Below the pieces are notes generated by a model. The model saw only the letters and a program-made list of their open reading frames with translations, did not search any database and was not told where the DNA came from. 64,000 bases of DNA, from assembly GCF_000732485.2 (NCBI RefSeq), contig NZ_JAQV02000007.1, positions 62,001 to 126,000 on the forward strand, written 5' to 3'. The first letter of the stretch is position 1. Each line of letters starts with the position of its first letter. This document shows positions 8,587-16,994 of the stretch, piece after piece. The translations under genes and the position numbers were made by a program. This stretch comes from Bacillus sp. SJS. Its GTDB lineage: Bacteria > Bacillota > Bacilli > Bacillales > Bacillaceae.

Positions 8587-8615
8587 ATTGTAGCGAAAGC
8601 CCTTACATAAATCAA
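8587..8615 (-). promoter_or_regulatory. fruR promoter
   Basis: Read on the minus strand: TTGATT (8615-8610), a 17-base spacer and TACAAT (8592-8587). It lies about 35 bases before the fruR start codon. Confidence 0.65.
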
Positions 8616-8695
8616 TCAAAAACATTCAAATTCAATCAATATTTATTTGATAATATTCAAAAACAGTCTTTTTCATTCAATGTTGTTCAAAAAAA
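8612..8695. promoter_or_regulatory. Cluster of TCAA/TTCAA repeats, candidate FruR operators
   Basis: Within 84 bases the plus strand repeats ATCAA/TTCAA at least seven times with A-rich spacers (for example CAATCAAAAACATTCAAATT and CATTCAATGTTGTTCAAAAA). DeoR-family repressors bind such short A/T-rich direct repeats. The array lies immediately upstream of the fruR -35 box, so it is a plausible autoregulatory site. Binding is inferred. Confidence 0.45.
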
Positions 8696-8848
8696 TCATA
8701 AAAAAACCGAACCAACTTACGGGCTCGGGGTAACTCTATTAGAGGTAGCATCAGTAATAATGCGGATTTACAACGATAGAGAAATTCCAGATTAATAAGC
8801 TTAACTTCTCCACAAATCTAAATAGAGGAATTGAGCTTTTCAGTTACT

Positions 8849-9481
8849 TCATTTATTTATTGAATTCATTAACTGGAAGAAGTATTCAGGTCTTTGAGTC
8901 TTATTTAGGTTATACCATGAATGTAATGCATCTGATGTAAATACATCTATATTTTTCAGTACCTCCATGGCAAATTCCAGAGGAGCTATTCCCGATGCAG
9001 TAACTAAATTCCCATCAGATACCGCAGATCCCAACTCATAGAACTTTTCTCCTTTATAGTTAGGACATACCATTTTAGTATATTCCAAGTTATTACTTGT
9101 ATGCTTTCTAGTATCTAAGTATCCCATATTCGCGAGGCCCTCTGTTGCACCGCAAATTGCAGCCACAATCGTGCCAATCTTTAAAGCTTGGCCAATTCTT
9201 TCTAAAATAGGCTGATGAATTTCTTCACTCCAAGTAGTCCCTCCTGGTAAGATTAAAAGATCTTTCCTCTCAAGAGTACATTCATCAAGGAAAATATCCG
9301 GTTTTATGCTCACTCCTCCCATTGTAGTAATCATTTCTTTATTAGCTCCTACTGTAATTACTTTTAAAGGTGCTAAATCTTTTTTGAAATATCTTCCTGA
9401 GTTTAGTTCAGCAATTAAATATCCATATTCCCAGTCCGACATTGTATTAAATACATATAGAAAAGCCCTTCTTGTTTGCAT
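8849..9481 (-). CDS. DJ-1/PfpI family protein (type 1 glutamine amidotransferase-like)
   Basis: The 210-residue protein has the DJ-1/PfpI fold: an N-terminal YVFNTMSDWEYGY segment, LLILPGG at a strand turn, and the nucleophile elbow AAICGATEGLA with Cys110. Such proteins act as small-molecule hydrolases, stress chaperones or glyoxalases; no specific substrate can be named. I chose ATG 9481 because GGAGTG precedes it; a TTG five codons upstream keeps the frame open but lacks a ribosome site. The upstream gene, same strand, is a WYL-domain regulator separated by a terminator. Confidence 0.8.
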   Translation of the reverse strand: MQTRRAFLYVFNTMSDWEYGYLIAELNSGRYFKKDLAPLKVITVGANKEMITTMGGVSIKPDIFLDECTLERKDLLILPGGTTWSEEIHQPILERIGQALKIGTIVAAICGATEGLANMGYLDTRKHTSNNLEYTKMVCPNYKGEKFYELGSAVSDGNLVTASGIAPLEFAMEVLKNIDVFTSDALHSWYNLNKTQRPEYFFQLMNSINK

Positions 9482-9521
9482 CCAATAACACTCCAATCAC
9501 AATTGATATAGCTAGTATAAT

Positions 9522-9556
9522 AAAACTTCCCTGACAGTTAACGTCAGGGAAGTTTT
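9522..9556 (-). terminator. Terminator after WYL regulator
   Basis: Perfect inverted repeat AAAACTTCCCTGAC (9522-9535) / GTCAGGGAAGTTTT (9543-9556) with a seven-base loop. It abuts the stop of the regulator gene and separates it from the PfpI-type gene. Confidence 0.85.
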
Positions 9557-10518
9557 CATACTTGATGAAAATTTATTAATTCCGACAGAACTTCAATAAG
9601 TCTTTTCTTAAGACTTATTGGCTCAATAACTTTAATAGATTTATTGTACGGTAAAAGTAAATAAGGTACATACGTATGGATCACATCTTTTTCAAGAAGA
9701 AAGACTGCTTGATTTGAAGTCCGTTCTTGTAAATAATGTCCTAAAAACCAATGTTGGCAAATATCAGCCAACACACTTTTATCCCCATTAATAACTAAAG
9801 AAATAATCCCTTCCTTATCGTCTATAGCTGGGAGAAGGCTTTTTATAAAAAAGTCACGTGCTGAAAAATTTTCTGGCCGGTTAAACTTATTTTCGGTGAG
9901 CATTAGACTCTCGATTCGATCTACTCTAAAACTACGGATATCATTTCTAAGATGACAAAATGCAATCACATACCACTTATTATTCCAATAGATAATTCTA
10001 TACGGATCGACCAATCTATCATTTAATTGCTTTTCGCCACTTTTATGGTAAAGAATTTTTACAGAGTACCCGTCAGCTACGGCCTGCTCCAACTCCTTCA
10101 AAAAAGGTTCCATAGAGAGTGAACTTAATTGACTTATTACTTCAAGACTAGTTAAATGTTGGTTTATCTTTGTTTCCTGCTCTTGATTTGAGTATTTACT
10201 TAGTTTTGAAATAGCCCTATTTAGTGCTTCACCTCCATAATATCCGGCTTCTTCTGCAAAAACAGCAGCGTGAAATAGTGAAGTTTGCTCCTCAAAATCA
10301 AAAAAAAGAGGCGCCTCAATAAAATTGTTCAATAAAGTGTATCCACCGTTATGTCCTGGTTCTGAAATTATAGGTACACCACTTGTTGAAATTGTATCAA
10401 TATAACGATACACAGTCCTTATATTCATCTCTAACTTTTCTGAAATTTGCTTTGCAGTAATTTTTTCACCTGAACGAAGCATCCATAGAATCGCTAACAT
10501 ATTGTCAATTTTAGGCAT
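9556..10518 (-). CDS. YafY-type transcriptional regulator (HTH + WYL domain)
   Basis: A 320-residue protein with an N-terminal HTH_11 DNA-binding domain (KIDNMLAILWMLRSGEKITAKQISEKLEMNIRTVYRYIDTI). The central WYL domain holds DPYRIIYWNNKWYVIAFC, followed by a WCX-like C-terminal extension. WYL regulators sense ligands or nucleic acids and control nearby genes. The downstream PfpI-type gene is an obvious candidate target but is behind a strong terminator, so it must have its own promoter. Confidence 0.85.
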   Translation of the reverse strand: MPKIDNMLAILWMLRSGEKITAKQISEKLEMNIRTVYRYIDTISTSGVPIISEPGHNGGYTLLNNFIEAPLFFDFEEQTSLFHAAVFAEEAGYYGGEALNRAISKLSKYSNQEQETKINQHLTSLEVISQLSSLSMEPFLKELEQAVADGYSVKILYHKSGEKQLNDRLVDPYRIIYWNNKWYVIAFCHLRNDIRSFRVDRIESLMLTENKFNRPENFSARDFFIKSLLPAIDDKEGIISLVINGDKSVLADICQHWFLGHYLQERTSNQAVFLLEKDVIHTYVPYLLLPYNKSIKVIEPISLKKRLIEVLSELINFHQV

Positions 10519-10948
10519 ATACTTCCACCTCTATATGAGATTATTTCCTGTTATTTTTAGTATAAATCATCAACTGTTCTTTTCCGATAGCTTGATATAT
10601 AATGTGGCCCATCCCCGGGCTGGTTTTCTTTAAAAGGGCAGCTTTTTGATAGAGGGGTCTCGTTGCAGTTTGGAGTCATTCAACTTGTGATGGAGGATCG
10701 TGTTAAAGAAGAGTCGGACATATCCAATTGTCTGATGGATGTGCGTTGGATGGAAGCTATTTTACGTGGACAAATACATACAATAGTCATTGTGAGGATA
10801 TTTTGCGGTTAGGTATTCAATAAGAGAAGCAACAGTCTTGGCTTTCTTTAATATAGAGAAATTAGGCTCTTCCTCTAGACAAAACAGCTTAGCTGTAATC
10901 TCATTTAAGACCACTGAACCTTTCTTAACGTGTTAAAAACAGGAGAAT
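10519..10948. other. Intergenic region with a possible decayed transposase fragment
   Basis: About 430 bases without an intact gene. A short open stretch at 10648-10812 (+) contains FGVIQLVMEDRVKEESDISN, which resembles the helix-turn-helix start of IS3-type OrfA transposases, then stops at TAG 10810. The rest shows nothing I recognise. Confidence 0.4.
10648..10812 (+). pseudogene. Possible IS3-type OrfA remnant
   Basis: About 50 open codons with resemblance to the OrfA DNA-binding segment (VIQLVMED...DISN...DVRWM). There is no usable start, no downstream OrfB and no visible terminal inverted repeats. The similarity is judged by eye and weak. Confidence 0.25.
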
Positions 10949-10994
10949 CGTCAGGAAAATAGGCATAGCGCTGTAAATCCGTATTTTCCTGACG
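10949..10994 (-). terminator. Inverted repeat downstream of acsA, probable terminator
   Basis: A perfect 13-bp inverted repeat, CGTCAGGAAAATA (10949-10961) / TATTTTCCTGACG (10982-10994), with a 20-base loop starts 18 bases after the acsA stop. The T-run on the minus strand is delayed (about 10 bases), so termination is likely but not textbook. Confidence 0.55.
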
Positions 10995-11011
10995 GTATCC
11001 CTATTATGCAA

Positions 11012-12727
11012 TTAGTCTTCCATTGTCGACAAATCACCTGCTGGCAGATCCAGCTCCCAGGCCTTCAATACTCTGCGCATGATTTTTCCGCTTCGTGTTT
11101 TAGGAAGCTTATCTTTGAATTCAATTTCTCTTGGGGCAGCATGTGCAGCCAGACCTTTCTTTACAAACGTCCGGATTTCCTCGCTCAATTCATCAGATGG
11201 CTCATAGCCGTCTCTTAATGCAATAAATGCTTTTATGATTTCTCCGCGCACAGGGTCGGGCTTGCCGATTACCCCGGCTTCTGCGATTGCCGGATGTTCA
11301 ACCAGCTTGCTTTCTACTTCAAACGGGCCTACGCGCTCCCCCGATGTCATAATTACATCATCAATTCTTCCCTGGAACCAGAAGTATCCGTCTTCATCCA
11401 TATAAGCGGAATCCCCTGATACATACCAGTCGCCGGGCATAAAATAGGATTCATATTTTTCCTTGTTGTTCCATATCGCATACATCATGGAAGGCCAGCC
11501 CTTTTTAATTGCCAGATTTCCCATTTGATAGGCAGGCAGTTCATTCCCCTGATCATCAACAATGGCCGCCTTGACTCCTGGTACCGGTTTTCCCATTGAC
11601 CCCGGCTTAATTTCAAGACTCGGGTAGTTGCAGATGGTTTGGGCTCCGGTTTCCGTCATCCACCACGTATCATGAATTCTTTGGCTGAATACTTTTGTTC
11701 CCCACCGTATTACCTCCGGATTGAGAGGCTCCCCGACGCTTAATACGTGGCGCAGGCTGCTGAGATCGTAGTTTTTGATCATTTCATCCCCTGCCCCCAT
11801 CAGCATTCTGAAGGCTGTCGGAGCACTGTACCAAACCGTAACCCCCAGATCCTCAATTGTCTGATACCAGGCTTCCGGTTGGAATCTGCCTCCGACTATA
11901 ACATTTGACGCACCGTGCAGCCAAGGTCCGAAAATCCCATAGACGGTACCCGTTACCCAGCCTGGATCAGCTGTGCACCAATATACGTCATCTTCCTTCA
12001 TATCAAGAACCCATTCAGCTGTCTGATAATGCTGGATCATGGCCCGCTGAACATGAAGGACACCTTTTGGCTTCCCTGTAGAACCGGAAGTATAATGAAG
12101 GAGCATGCCGTCCTCAGCATCCAGCCACTCTGTTTCAAAATCCTTGCTTGCCTTTTCCATTTCCTTTTGAAAATGGATGAAGTCGCCTTCGACCGTCTCA
12201 TCTCCTACTAGAATAATGTGCTTTAAATCCGGAAGCTCATCATGAGGAATCCGATCAAGCAGGTCAGGTGTCGTCACAATGACCTTAGCACTGCTGTCAA
12301 AAAGACGGTCCTTCACCGCGCCCTCCATGAATGCTTCAAATAGCGGCCCGACAATCGCTCCTGCTTTAATGGCGCCAAGAATGATAAAGTAAAGTTCAGG
12401 TGTTCTCGGCATAAAGACGAAAACCCGGTCGCCTTTTTCAACATTGGCCGCCTGGCGGAGTACATTACCAGCCTGATTAGATAGATCCTTCATTTCTTTA
12501 AACGTATATTTTTCGTTTCGGGAAGGGTCTCGATAATAAAGCGCAACTTTATTCTTCCGATGGGTCTCTGCATGACGATCAATTGCTTCATAGGCTGCGT
12601 TTAATTTTCCCGTTTGATGCCAGGAGAAATTCTTCTCCGCATCTTTCCAGTTAAAATTCTCATACGCTTCATCGTAGTCTTTTAGATTATGATTACCCTT
12701 CGACGCTGGCAGCGCTTCCAATTTCAT
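11012..12727 (-). CDS. acsA: Acetyl-CoA synthetase
   Basis: AMP-forming acetate-CoA ligase that activates acetate for re-use after glucose is exhausted. At 571 residues it matches B. subtilis AcsA length. It shows the P-loop-like LLHYTSGSTGKPKGVLH, WWMTETG, SGDSAYMDEDGYFWFQGR, and the C-terminal KLPKTRSGKIMRR, whose Lys is the acetylation target in this family. The frame extends 21 codons upstream, but ATG 12727 (MKLEALPASKG) with GAGGGGG before it matches the family start. Divergent acuABC encodes the acetyltransferase and deacetylase that switch this enzyme off and on. A clear promoter lies at 12762-12790. Confidence 0.96.
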   Translation of the reverse strand: MKLEALPASKGNHNLKDYDEAYENFNWKDAEKNFSWHQTGKLNAAYEAIDRHAETHRKNKVALYYRDPSRNEKYTFKEMKDLSNQAGNVLRQAANVEKGDRVFVFMPRTPELYFIILGAIKAGAIVGPLFEAFMEGAVKDRLFDSSAKVIVTTPDLLDRIPHDELPDLKHIILVGDETVEGDFIHFQKEMEKASKDFETEWLDAEDGMLLHYTSGSTGKPKGVLHVQRAMIQHYQTAEWVLDMKEDDVYWCTADPGWVTGTVYGIFGPWLHGASNVIVGGRFQPEAWYQTIEDLGVTVWYSAPTAFRMLMGAGDEMIKNYDLSSLRHVLSVGEPLNPEVIRWGTKVFSQRIHDTWWMTETGAQTICNYPSLEIKPGSMGKPVPGVKAAIVDDQGNELPAYQMGNLAIKKGWPSMMYAIWNNKEKYESYFMPGDWYVSGDSAYMDEDGYFWFQGRIDDVIMTSGERVGPFEVESKLVEHPAIAEAGVIGKPDPVRGEIIKAFIALRDGYEPSDELSEEIRTFVKKGLAAHAAPREIEFKDKLPKTRSGKIMRRVLKAWELDLPAGDLSTMED

Positions 12728-12761
12728 CCCTGAATCCCCCTCTGTTCTTGATTCAATATTT

Positions 12762-12790
12762 ATTATAGTATACGAGTTGATTTTTCTCAA
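12762..12790 (-). promoter_or_regulatory. acsA promoter
   Basis: On the minus strand TTGAGA (12790-12785), a 17-base spacer and TATAAT (12767-12762). It is about 35 bases upstream of the acsA ATG. Confidence 0.75.
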
Positions 12791-12809
12791 TTTTTAAATA
12801 ATATCAATA

Positions 12810-12838
12810 TGAAAACGCTTTACTATTTGTAGTATAAT
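12810..12838 (+). promoter_or_regulatory. acuABC promoter with overlapping cre box
   Basis: A TATAAT -10 box is at 12833-12838. A catabolite-responsive element, TGAAAACGCTTTAC (12810-12823), covers the position of the -35 hexamer (TGAAAA, 17-base spacing). It is very close to the CcpA site I recall at B. subtilis acuABC. Binding of CcpA here would block RNA polymerase and give glucose repression; ccpA itself is encoded at the end of this locus. Confidence 0.75.
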
Positions 12839-12869
12839 AGAAGGAAGTTTGAACTTAGCTTTAACTTAG

Positions 12870-13037
12870 GCTCTGTTAAAGTCTTGTGTTGATTTTTAAC
12901 ACCTGTTGATTGGAGCGGAAGGCGTGAGACTCCTGCGGGAGCAGCGGGACAGGTGAGACCCCGCAGTCGCGAAGCGAGGAGGAGGCTCACCGCCCGCCCC
13001 GCTGGTCGCTGAGCGCCTGCAGCGAAATTCAACAGCC
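12870..13037 (+). repeat. GC-rich dispersed repeat, copy 1
   Basis: Copy of a ~140-190 bp intergenic element also found at 18408-18548 (inverted) and 26156-26341. Shared blocks include TTGATTGGAGCGGAAGG, GAGACTCCTGCGGGAGCAGC, GGGACAGGTGAGACCCCGCA and GAGGCTCACCGCCCGCC. The arms pair as inverted repeats near CTGTTGATT/AATTCAACAG. It has no coding capacity of its own and probably folds into a long hairpin. It sits between the acuABC promoter and the acuA start. Confidence 0.85.
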
Positions 13038-13184
13038 AAATTTAACTTTAACTTAAACAATAGCGGCTAATTTTGCCTAACAGGGCTTCTGCCGCTATAA
13101 AGAATGGGTTACAAGGAAACCTTAATAGACCAATTCTTCGAAAAAACCTACTATTTAATGATGCAGAAAGAGGCGGGTGACCGA

Positions 13185-13817
13185 ATGGAACATAAAAAAA
13201 CCTATAATGCCATGGAATTGAAAACTCCTAACGGCTCTCTTATAATTGAAGGCCCAATTGCATCCGGTAAACTGGCAGACTATGAATTTCACAGAGATTT
13301 AGTGGCTTTCAGACCTCCAGGGCAGCAGCATAAAGCATTAATTGAAATAGCCCATTTGCCCGAGGGAAGAATTCTCATTGCCCGCCATAAACATACAATC
13401 GTCGGATATGTAACGTATCTGTACCCGGACCCTTTGGAGAGATGGTCAGAAGGAAAGATGGAAAATTTGATTGAGCTTGGTGCCATTGAAGTAATTCCAG
13501 AGTTTAGAGGATGCGCGGCCGGAAAAAACCTTCTGAGAGTGTCGATGATGGATGACAAAATGGAAGACTACATCATCATCACAACAGAATATTACTGGCA
13601 TTGGGATTTAAAAGGAACAGGCTTAAACGTTTGGGAATATCGTAAAGTAATGGAAAAAATGATGAATGCCGGCGGACTTGAATGGTTTGCAACGGATGAA
13701 CCGGAGATCAGCTCCCATCCTGCCAATTGCTTAATGGCTAGGATCGGAAAAAGAGTCGTTCCTGACTCCATTCAGAAATTTGATAGACTTCGCTTTAAAA
13801 ACCGTTTCATGTACTAG
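13185..13817 (+). CDS. acuA: Protein acetyltransferase of acetyl-CoA synthetase
   Basis: GNAT-family enzyme that acetylates a lysine of AcsA and inactivates it. The 210-residue product matches the family length when started at ATG 13185 (MEHKKTYNAMELK), preceded by AGGCGGGTG; the upstream in-frame ATG at 13104 would add 27 unrelated residues. The acetyl-CoA-binding region is visible in LIELGAIEVIPEFRGCAAGKNLLRVSMM. Closely linked strings EYYWHWDLKGTGLNVWEYRKVMEKMMNAGG and SSHPANCLMARIGKRV are characteristic of AcuA. First gene of acuABC, under the cre-overlapped promoter. Confidence 0.95.
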   Translation: MEHKKTYNAMELKTPNGSLIIEGPIASGKLADYEFHRDLVAFRPPGQQHKALIEIAHLPEGRILIARHKHTIVGYVTYLYPDPLERWSEGKMENLIELGAIEVIPEFRGCAAGKNLLRVSMMDDKMEDYIIITTEYYWHWDLKGTGLNVWEYRKVMEKMMNAGGLEWFATDEPEISSHPANCLMARIGKRVVPDSIQKFDRLRFKNRFMY

Positions 13818-13886
13818 GGTAAATTCTCATTTTCTATCAATTTTTCAGAACACTGTAAGCCAAGGCAGCAAAGGGGATGGAATTGC

Positions 13887-14531
13887 ATGATTGTCGATCA
13901 GATCATGAACAAAAAGGTCATCACACTTAATCCAGGGGATACATTAGCAAAAGCAATCGATGTGATGAAGAAGGAAAGAATCCGGCATATCCCAATCGTT
14001 AATGAAAATGGGTCACTTGCCGGGATTGTCTCAGACCGGGATGTTAAAGACGCAAGCCCTTCAGTATTTCAGCTAATCGAAAAAGTGGACGAGTTAGACC
14101 AGCCGCTCGAAAATATTATGAAGACGGATGTGGTAACAGGACATCCGCTCGATTTCGTTGAAGAAATTTCATCTATCTTTTATGAACGGAAAATCGGCTG
14201 CATGCCTATATTAAAAGCAGGTAAACTTACAGGGATCATTACCGAATCAGACCTGCTTCATACTTTTGTTCAGCTTACGGGAGCAAATCAGCCGGGATCG
14301 CAAATAGAGGTAAAAGTGCCGAATCGGGCAGGGTTGCTATCCGAAGTATCAGGCATTTTTCAGCAGCGCAATATTAATATAGCAAGCGTCCTCGTTTATC
14401 CAGATCGGGATGAGCACTTTAAAATCCTTGTATTCAGGGTGCAGACCATGAACCCTACTGGCATTATTTCTGATTTGGAGGCGGCCGGTTACCATGTTTT
14501 ATGGCCAAATATGCCGGAGATGCCGTTATGA
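13887..14531 (+). CDS. acuB: AcuB: CBS-pair and ACT domain protein
   Basis: A 214-residue protein with two CBS domains (MIVDQIMNKKVITLNPGDTLAKAIDVM... and NIMKTDVVTGHPLDFVEEISSIF...). A C-terminal ACT domain follows (QIEVKVPNRAGLLSEVSGIFQQRNINIASVLVY). CBS pairs usually bind adenine nucleotides and ACT domains small ligands, so it is likely a sensor tied to AcsA control, though its exact biochemical role is not established to my knowledge. Preceded by GGGATGG. Its TGA overlaps the acuC ATG. Confidence 0.93.
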   Translation: MIVDQIMNKKVITLNPGDTLAKAIDVMKKERIRHIPIVNENGSLAGIVSDRDVKDASPSVFQLIEKVDELDQPLENIMKTDVVTGHPLDFVEEISSIFYERKIGCMPILKAGKLTGIITESDLLHTFVQLTGANQPGSQIEVKVPNRAGLLSEVSGIFQQRNINIASVLVYPDRDEHFKILVFRVQTMNPTGIISDLEAAGYHVLWPNMPEMPL

Positions 14532-15703
14532 AGGACTCCCTTTTTGTATATTCTGAGGATTACCTGAACTATCAGTTTAACCAGCATCATCCATTTAACC
14601 AGCTTCGTGTAAAACTGACATTGGATTTGCTAAAGAAAATGGGGAAAATCGATGACAGTATGATTATTCCCGCAAGGAAAGCTTCAGCTGAAGAACTTGC
14701 ATTGATTCATGACCGGAAATATATTGAGGCTGTACAAAAAGCAGGAAAAGGAGAATTAGGAGAAGAGGAAGCAGGTAATTACGGGATTGGCACAGAGGAC
14801 ACGCCGATCTTTGCAGGAATGCATGATGCAAGTGCAGCGCTAGTGGGAGGTACGCTTGAGGCAGTTGATGCCGTAATGTCCGGAAGAGCGAAGCACGCTT
14901 TAAATTTAGGAGGCGGGCTGCATCATGGGTTCCGGGGGAAGGCTTCTGGATTTTGTGTTTATAACGATAGTTCAGTAGCCATTAAATATATGCAGGAAAA
15001 ATACCAGGCAAGAGTTATGTATGTAGATACGGATGCCCATCATGGGGACGGAGTCCAATGGACTTTTTATGATGATCCGACTGTTTGCACATTATCCTTG
15101 CATGAGACCGGGCGGTATTTATTTCCCGGGACAGGAAATGTGACAGAACGCGGGCATGGGGCTGGATACGGCTATTCCTTCAACATCCCTCTTGATGCGT
15201 TTACAGAAGATGAATCCTGGCTCGATGCCTACAGAAAGTCATTTCGGGAAGTTGTCAAATTCTTTAAACCGGATGTTATCTTTTCACAAAATGGTGCCGA
15301 TGCACATTATCTAGACCCGCTTACACATCTTTCATCAACGATGGACATTTACAAAGAGATTCCAAAGATTGCTCACGAACTGGCTCATGAATATTGCGAT
15401 GGCAGGTGGATTGCCGTGGGCGGCGGCGGTTATGATATATGGCGGGTCGTTCCAAGAGCCTGGGCCATGGTTTGGCTGCAAATGCAAAACGAGATCCCTT
15501 CAGGTCCTCTTCCCCAGGATTGGCTGGATGCCTGGCAATCCCAATCACCAGTTCCTCTTCCTTTGTGCTGGGAAGACCCTAGGCCCCTTTACAAACCGAT
15601 TCCCCGCAAATCTGAAATTGAAGAAAAGAATGCGAACACGGTTGCTAAAGCGCTGCAAATCATACAGCAAAATCAAATGACTAGGAAAAATGTTAATGGA
15701 TAA
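14528..15703 (+). CDS. acuC: AcuC protein deacetylase
   Basis: Class-I-like, zinc-dependent deacetylase that reactivates acetylated AcsA. The 391-residue protein carries the arginase/deacetylase motifs: LGGGLHHGFRGKASGFCVYND with the paired histidines, VDTDAHHGDGVQ with metal-binding Asp/His, and SQNGADAHYLDPLTHL with the second metal Asp. WIAVGGGGYD follows near the C-terminus. Start is ATG 14528 in the ATGA overlap with acuB; the frame opens nine codons earlier. A hairpin at 15715-15746 ends the operon. Confidence 0.95.
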   Translation: MKDSLFVYSEDYLNYQFNQHHPFNQLRVKLTLDLLKKMGKIDDSMIIPARKASAEELALIHDRKYIEAVQKAGKGELGEEEAGNYGIGTEDTPIFAGMHDASAALVGGTLEAVDAVMSGRAKHALNLGGGLHHGFRGKASGFCVYNDSSVAIKYMQEKYQARVMYVDTDAHHGDGVQWTFYDDPTVCTLSLHETGRYLFPGTGNVTERGHGAGYGYSFNIPLDAFTEDESWLDAYRKSFREVVKFFKPDVIFSQNGADAHYLDPLTHLSSTMDIYKEIPKIAHELAHEYCDGRWIAVGGGGYDIWRVVPRAWAMVWLQMQNEIPSGPLPQDWLDAWQSQSPVPLPLCWEDPRPLYKPIPRKSEIEEKNANTVAKALQIIQQNQMTRKNVNG

Positions 15704-15714
15704 TGTAATCCAAT

Positions 15715-15746
15715 CAAAAAGGCACCTTAAAATAGGTGCCTTTTTG
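15715..15746. terminator. Bidirectional terminator between acuC and ccpA
   Basis: AAAAAGGCACCT (15716-15727) and AGGTGCCTTTTT (15734-15745) form a stem with A/T tails on both sides. It can serve the convergent acuC (+) and ccpA (-) transcripts. Confidence 0.85.
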
Positions 15747-15751
15747 ACTGT

Positions 15752-16753
15752 TTATTTCGTTGACTGGCGCACTTCAATGCGGTGCGGAAGTTCAACTGCT
15801 TTTTCTTCAACTGTTTCTTTGTTCATTAGCTTCGTCAGTAAACGCATAGCAACCGCTCCAATGTCATAAGTCGGCTGGACGACTGTCGTAAGCTGCGGAC
15901 GTACCATTGTAGCTAGACGTGTATTATCGAATCCGATGATTTCTACATCAGCAGGAATGCTGCGTCCACGATCTTGGGCTGCATGAATCACACCTAATGC
16001 CATTTCATCTGTACCTACAAAAATCGCTGTAGGCTTGTCTGATAATTCCTCGAGTTTTTCATACGCCTCAATCCCTGAGTCGTACGTATAATCTCCCTCA
16101 GTAACGAGATTTTCGTCAAATGAAATTCCTGCATCCTTAAGTGCACGCTTATAGCCGTTTAGCTTCTTTTCACGATTTGTCGGCTCTTCTAATGGACCTG
16201 AAACATAGCCGATCCGTTTGTGCCCTTTATCAGCAAGCATAGTTACCGCATCATAAGCACCCTGTTCATAATTAATGTTAACGGAAGGTGTTTCGTTTTC
16301 CATGTCTATAGAGGCAGCAAGTACAATAGGAACAGGAGAACGCTTGAATTCTTCGGTATGGGCGCTTGTAACGTTTCCGCTCATAAACAGAATTCCGTCC
16401 ACTTGTTTTCCAAGCATTGTATTAAGTAAATGAAGCTCTTTATCCTGATTTTGATCCGAATTGCTTAAAATAATATTGTACTTATACATCGTTGCAATGT
16501 CTTCTATTCCTCTAGCCAGTTCTGCATAAAAGATACTGGAAATATCCGGAATGATTACACCTACTGTTGTTGTCTTTTTGCTTGCCAGGCCTCTTGCGAC
16601 TGCGTTCGGGCGATAGCCTAGACGCTCAATGGATTCGAGCACCTTTTTTCTTGTTGTAGGTTTTACGTTTGGATTGCCATTCACGACACGTGATACGGTT
16701 GCCATTGATACATTTGCTTCCCGCGCCACATCATATATGGTGATATTGCTCAT
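15752..16753 (-). CDS. ccpA: Catabolite control protein A
   Basis: LacI/GalR-family master regulator of carbon catabolite repression, acting with HPr-Ser46-P at cre boxes. The 333-residue protein has the LacI helix-turn-helix and hinge ([59 protein letters not shown]). The periplasmic-binding-like sensor domain contains [24 protein letters not shown]. Its likely local targets include the acuABC promoter. It has its own promoter and cre-like boxes upstream. The order acuC-ccpA-aroA is the standard Bacillus arrangement. Confidence 0.96.
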   Translation of the reverse strand: MSNITIYDVAREANVSMATVSRVVNGNPNVKPTTRKKVLESIERLGYRPNAVARGLASKKTTTVGVIIPDISSIFYAELARGIEDIATMYKYNIILSNSDQNQDKELHLLNTMLGKQVDGILFMSGNVTSAHTEEFKRSPVPIVLAASIDMENETPSVNINYEQGAYDAVTMLADKGHKRIGYVSGPLEEPTNREKKLNGYKRALKDAGISFDENLVTEGDYTYDSGIEAYEKLEELSDKPTAIFVGTDEMALGVIHAAQDRGRSIPADVEIIGFDNTRLATMVRPQLTTVVQPTYDIGAVAMRLLTKLMNKETVEEKAVELPHRIEVRQSTK

Positions 16754-16788
16754 TTTTATACACTCCTTTAACTTGCCTGCATGTCCTG

Positions 16789-16816
16789 TTTATATGTAGT
16801 ATGAGCAACTTGACAA
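16789..16816 (-). promoter_or_regulatory. ccpA promoter
   Basis: On the minus strand TTGTCA (16816-16811), a 16-base spacer and TATAAA (16794-16789). It lies about 35 bases before the ccpA start. Confidence 0.6.
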
Positions 16817-16871
16817 AATAATAGTATCATCGCTCTATTTCTACATTCATGTACCTAATCATACGATACAA

Positions 16872-16885
16872 TGAAAGCGTAAGCA
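16872..16885. promoter_or_regulatory. cre-like box upstream of ccpA
   Basis: TGAAAGCGTAAGCA differs from the TGWAANCGNTNWCA consensus at one position. A second core, AAGCGCTTA, stands at 16933-16941. Both lie upstream of the ccpA promoter and could mediate autoregulation. Inferred from sequence only. Confidence 0.45.
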
Positions 16886-16951
16886 ACGAATTTACACCCT
16901 TTTAACATGGATTTTGAATACTCAGTTTCATTAAGCGCTTACTTATGCTTA

Positions 16952-16988
16952 ACAAAAAGAAACAGCCTGCTCAAGAACAGGCTGTTTC
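16952..16988 (-). terminator. Terminator of aroA
   Basis: GAAACAGCCTG (16959-16969) / CAGGCTGTTTC (16978-16988) with a minus-strand T-run, directly after the aroA stop. Confidence 0.85.
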
Positions 16989-16994
16989 CCATTA

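Larger units (their letters stand above)
12728..13184. promoter_or_regulatory. acsA-acuABC divergent control region
   Basis: A 457-base region with the acsA promoter (minus), the acuABC promoter with overlapping cre box (plus), and then a GC-rich dispersed repeat lying inside the predicted acuABC leader. No extra coding sequence is evident. Confidence 0.7.

Noticed and set aside
8587-8610. Possible cre box at the fruR promoter
   Set aside because: The GGGCTTTCGCTACA stretch misses several consensus positions, including the terminal CA spacing, so I did not call it.
12823-13032. Open frame of 69 codons on the minus strand across the acuABC leader
   Set aside because: It lies in the GC-rich dispersed repeat; similar frames arise in all three copies (AGRAVSLL..RLRGLTCPAA), so it reflects the repeat and not a gene.
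15369-15680. A 103-codon frame overlapping acuC
   Set aside because: Alternative frame inside a clearly conserved deacetylase gene.
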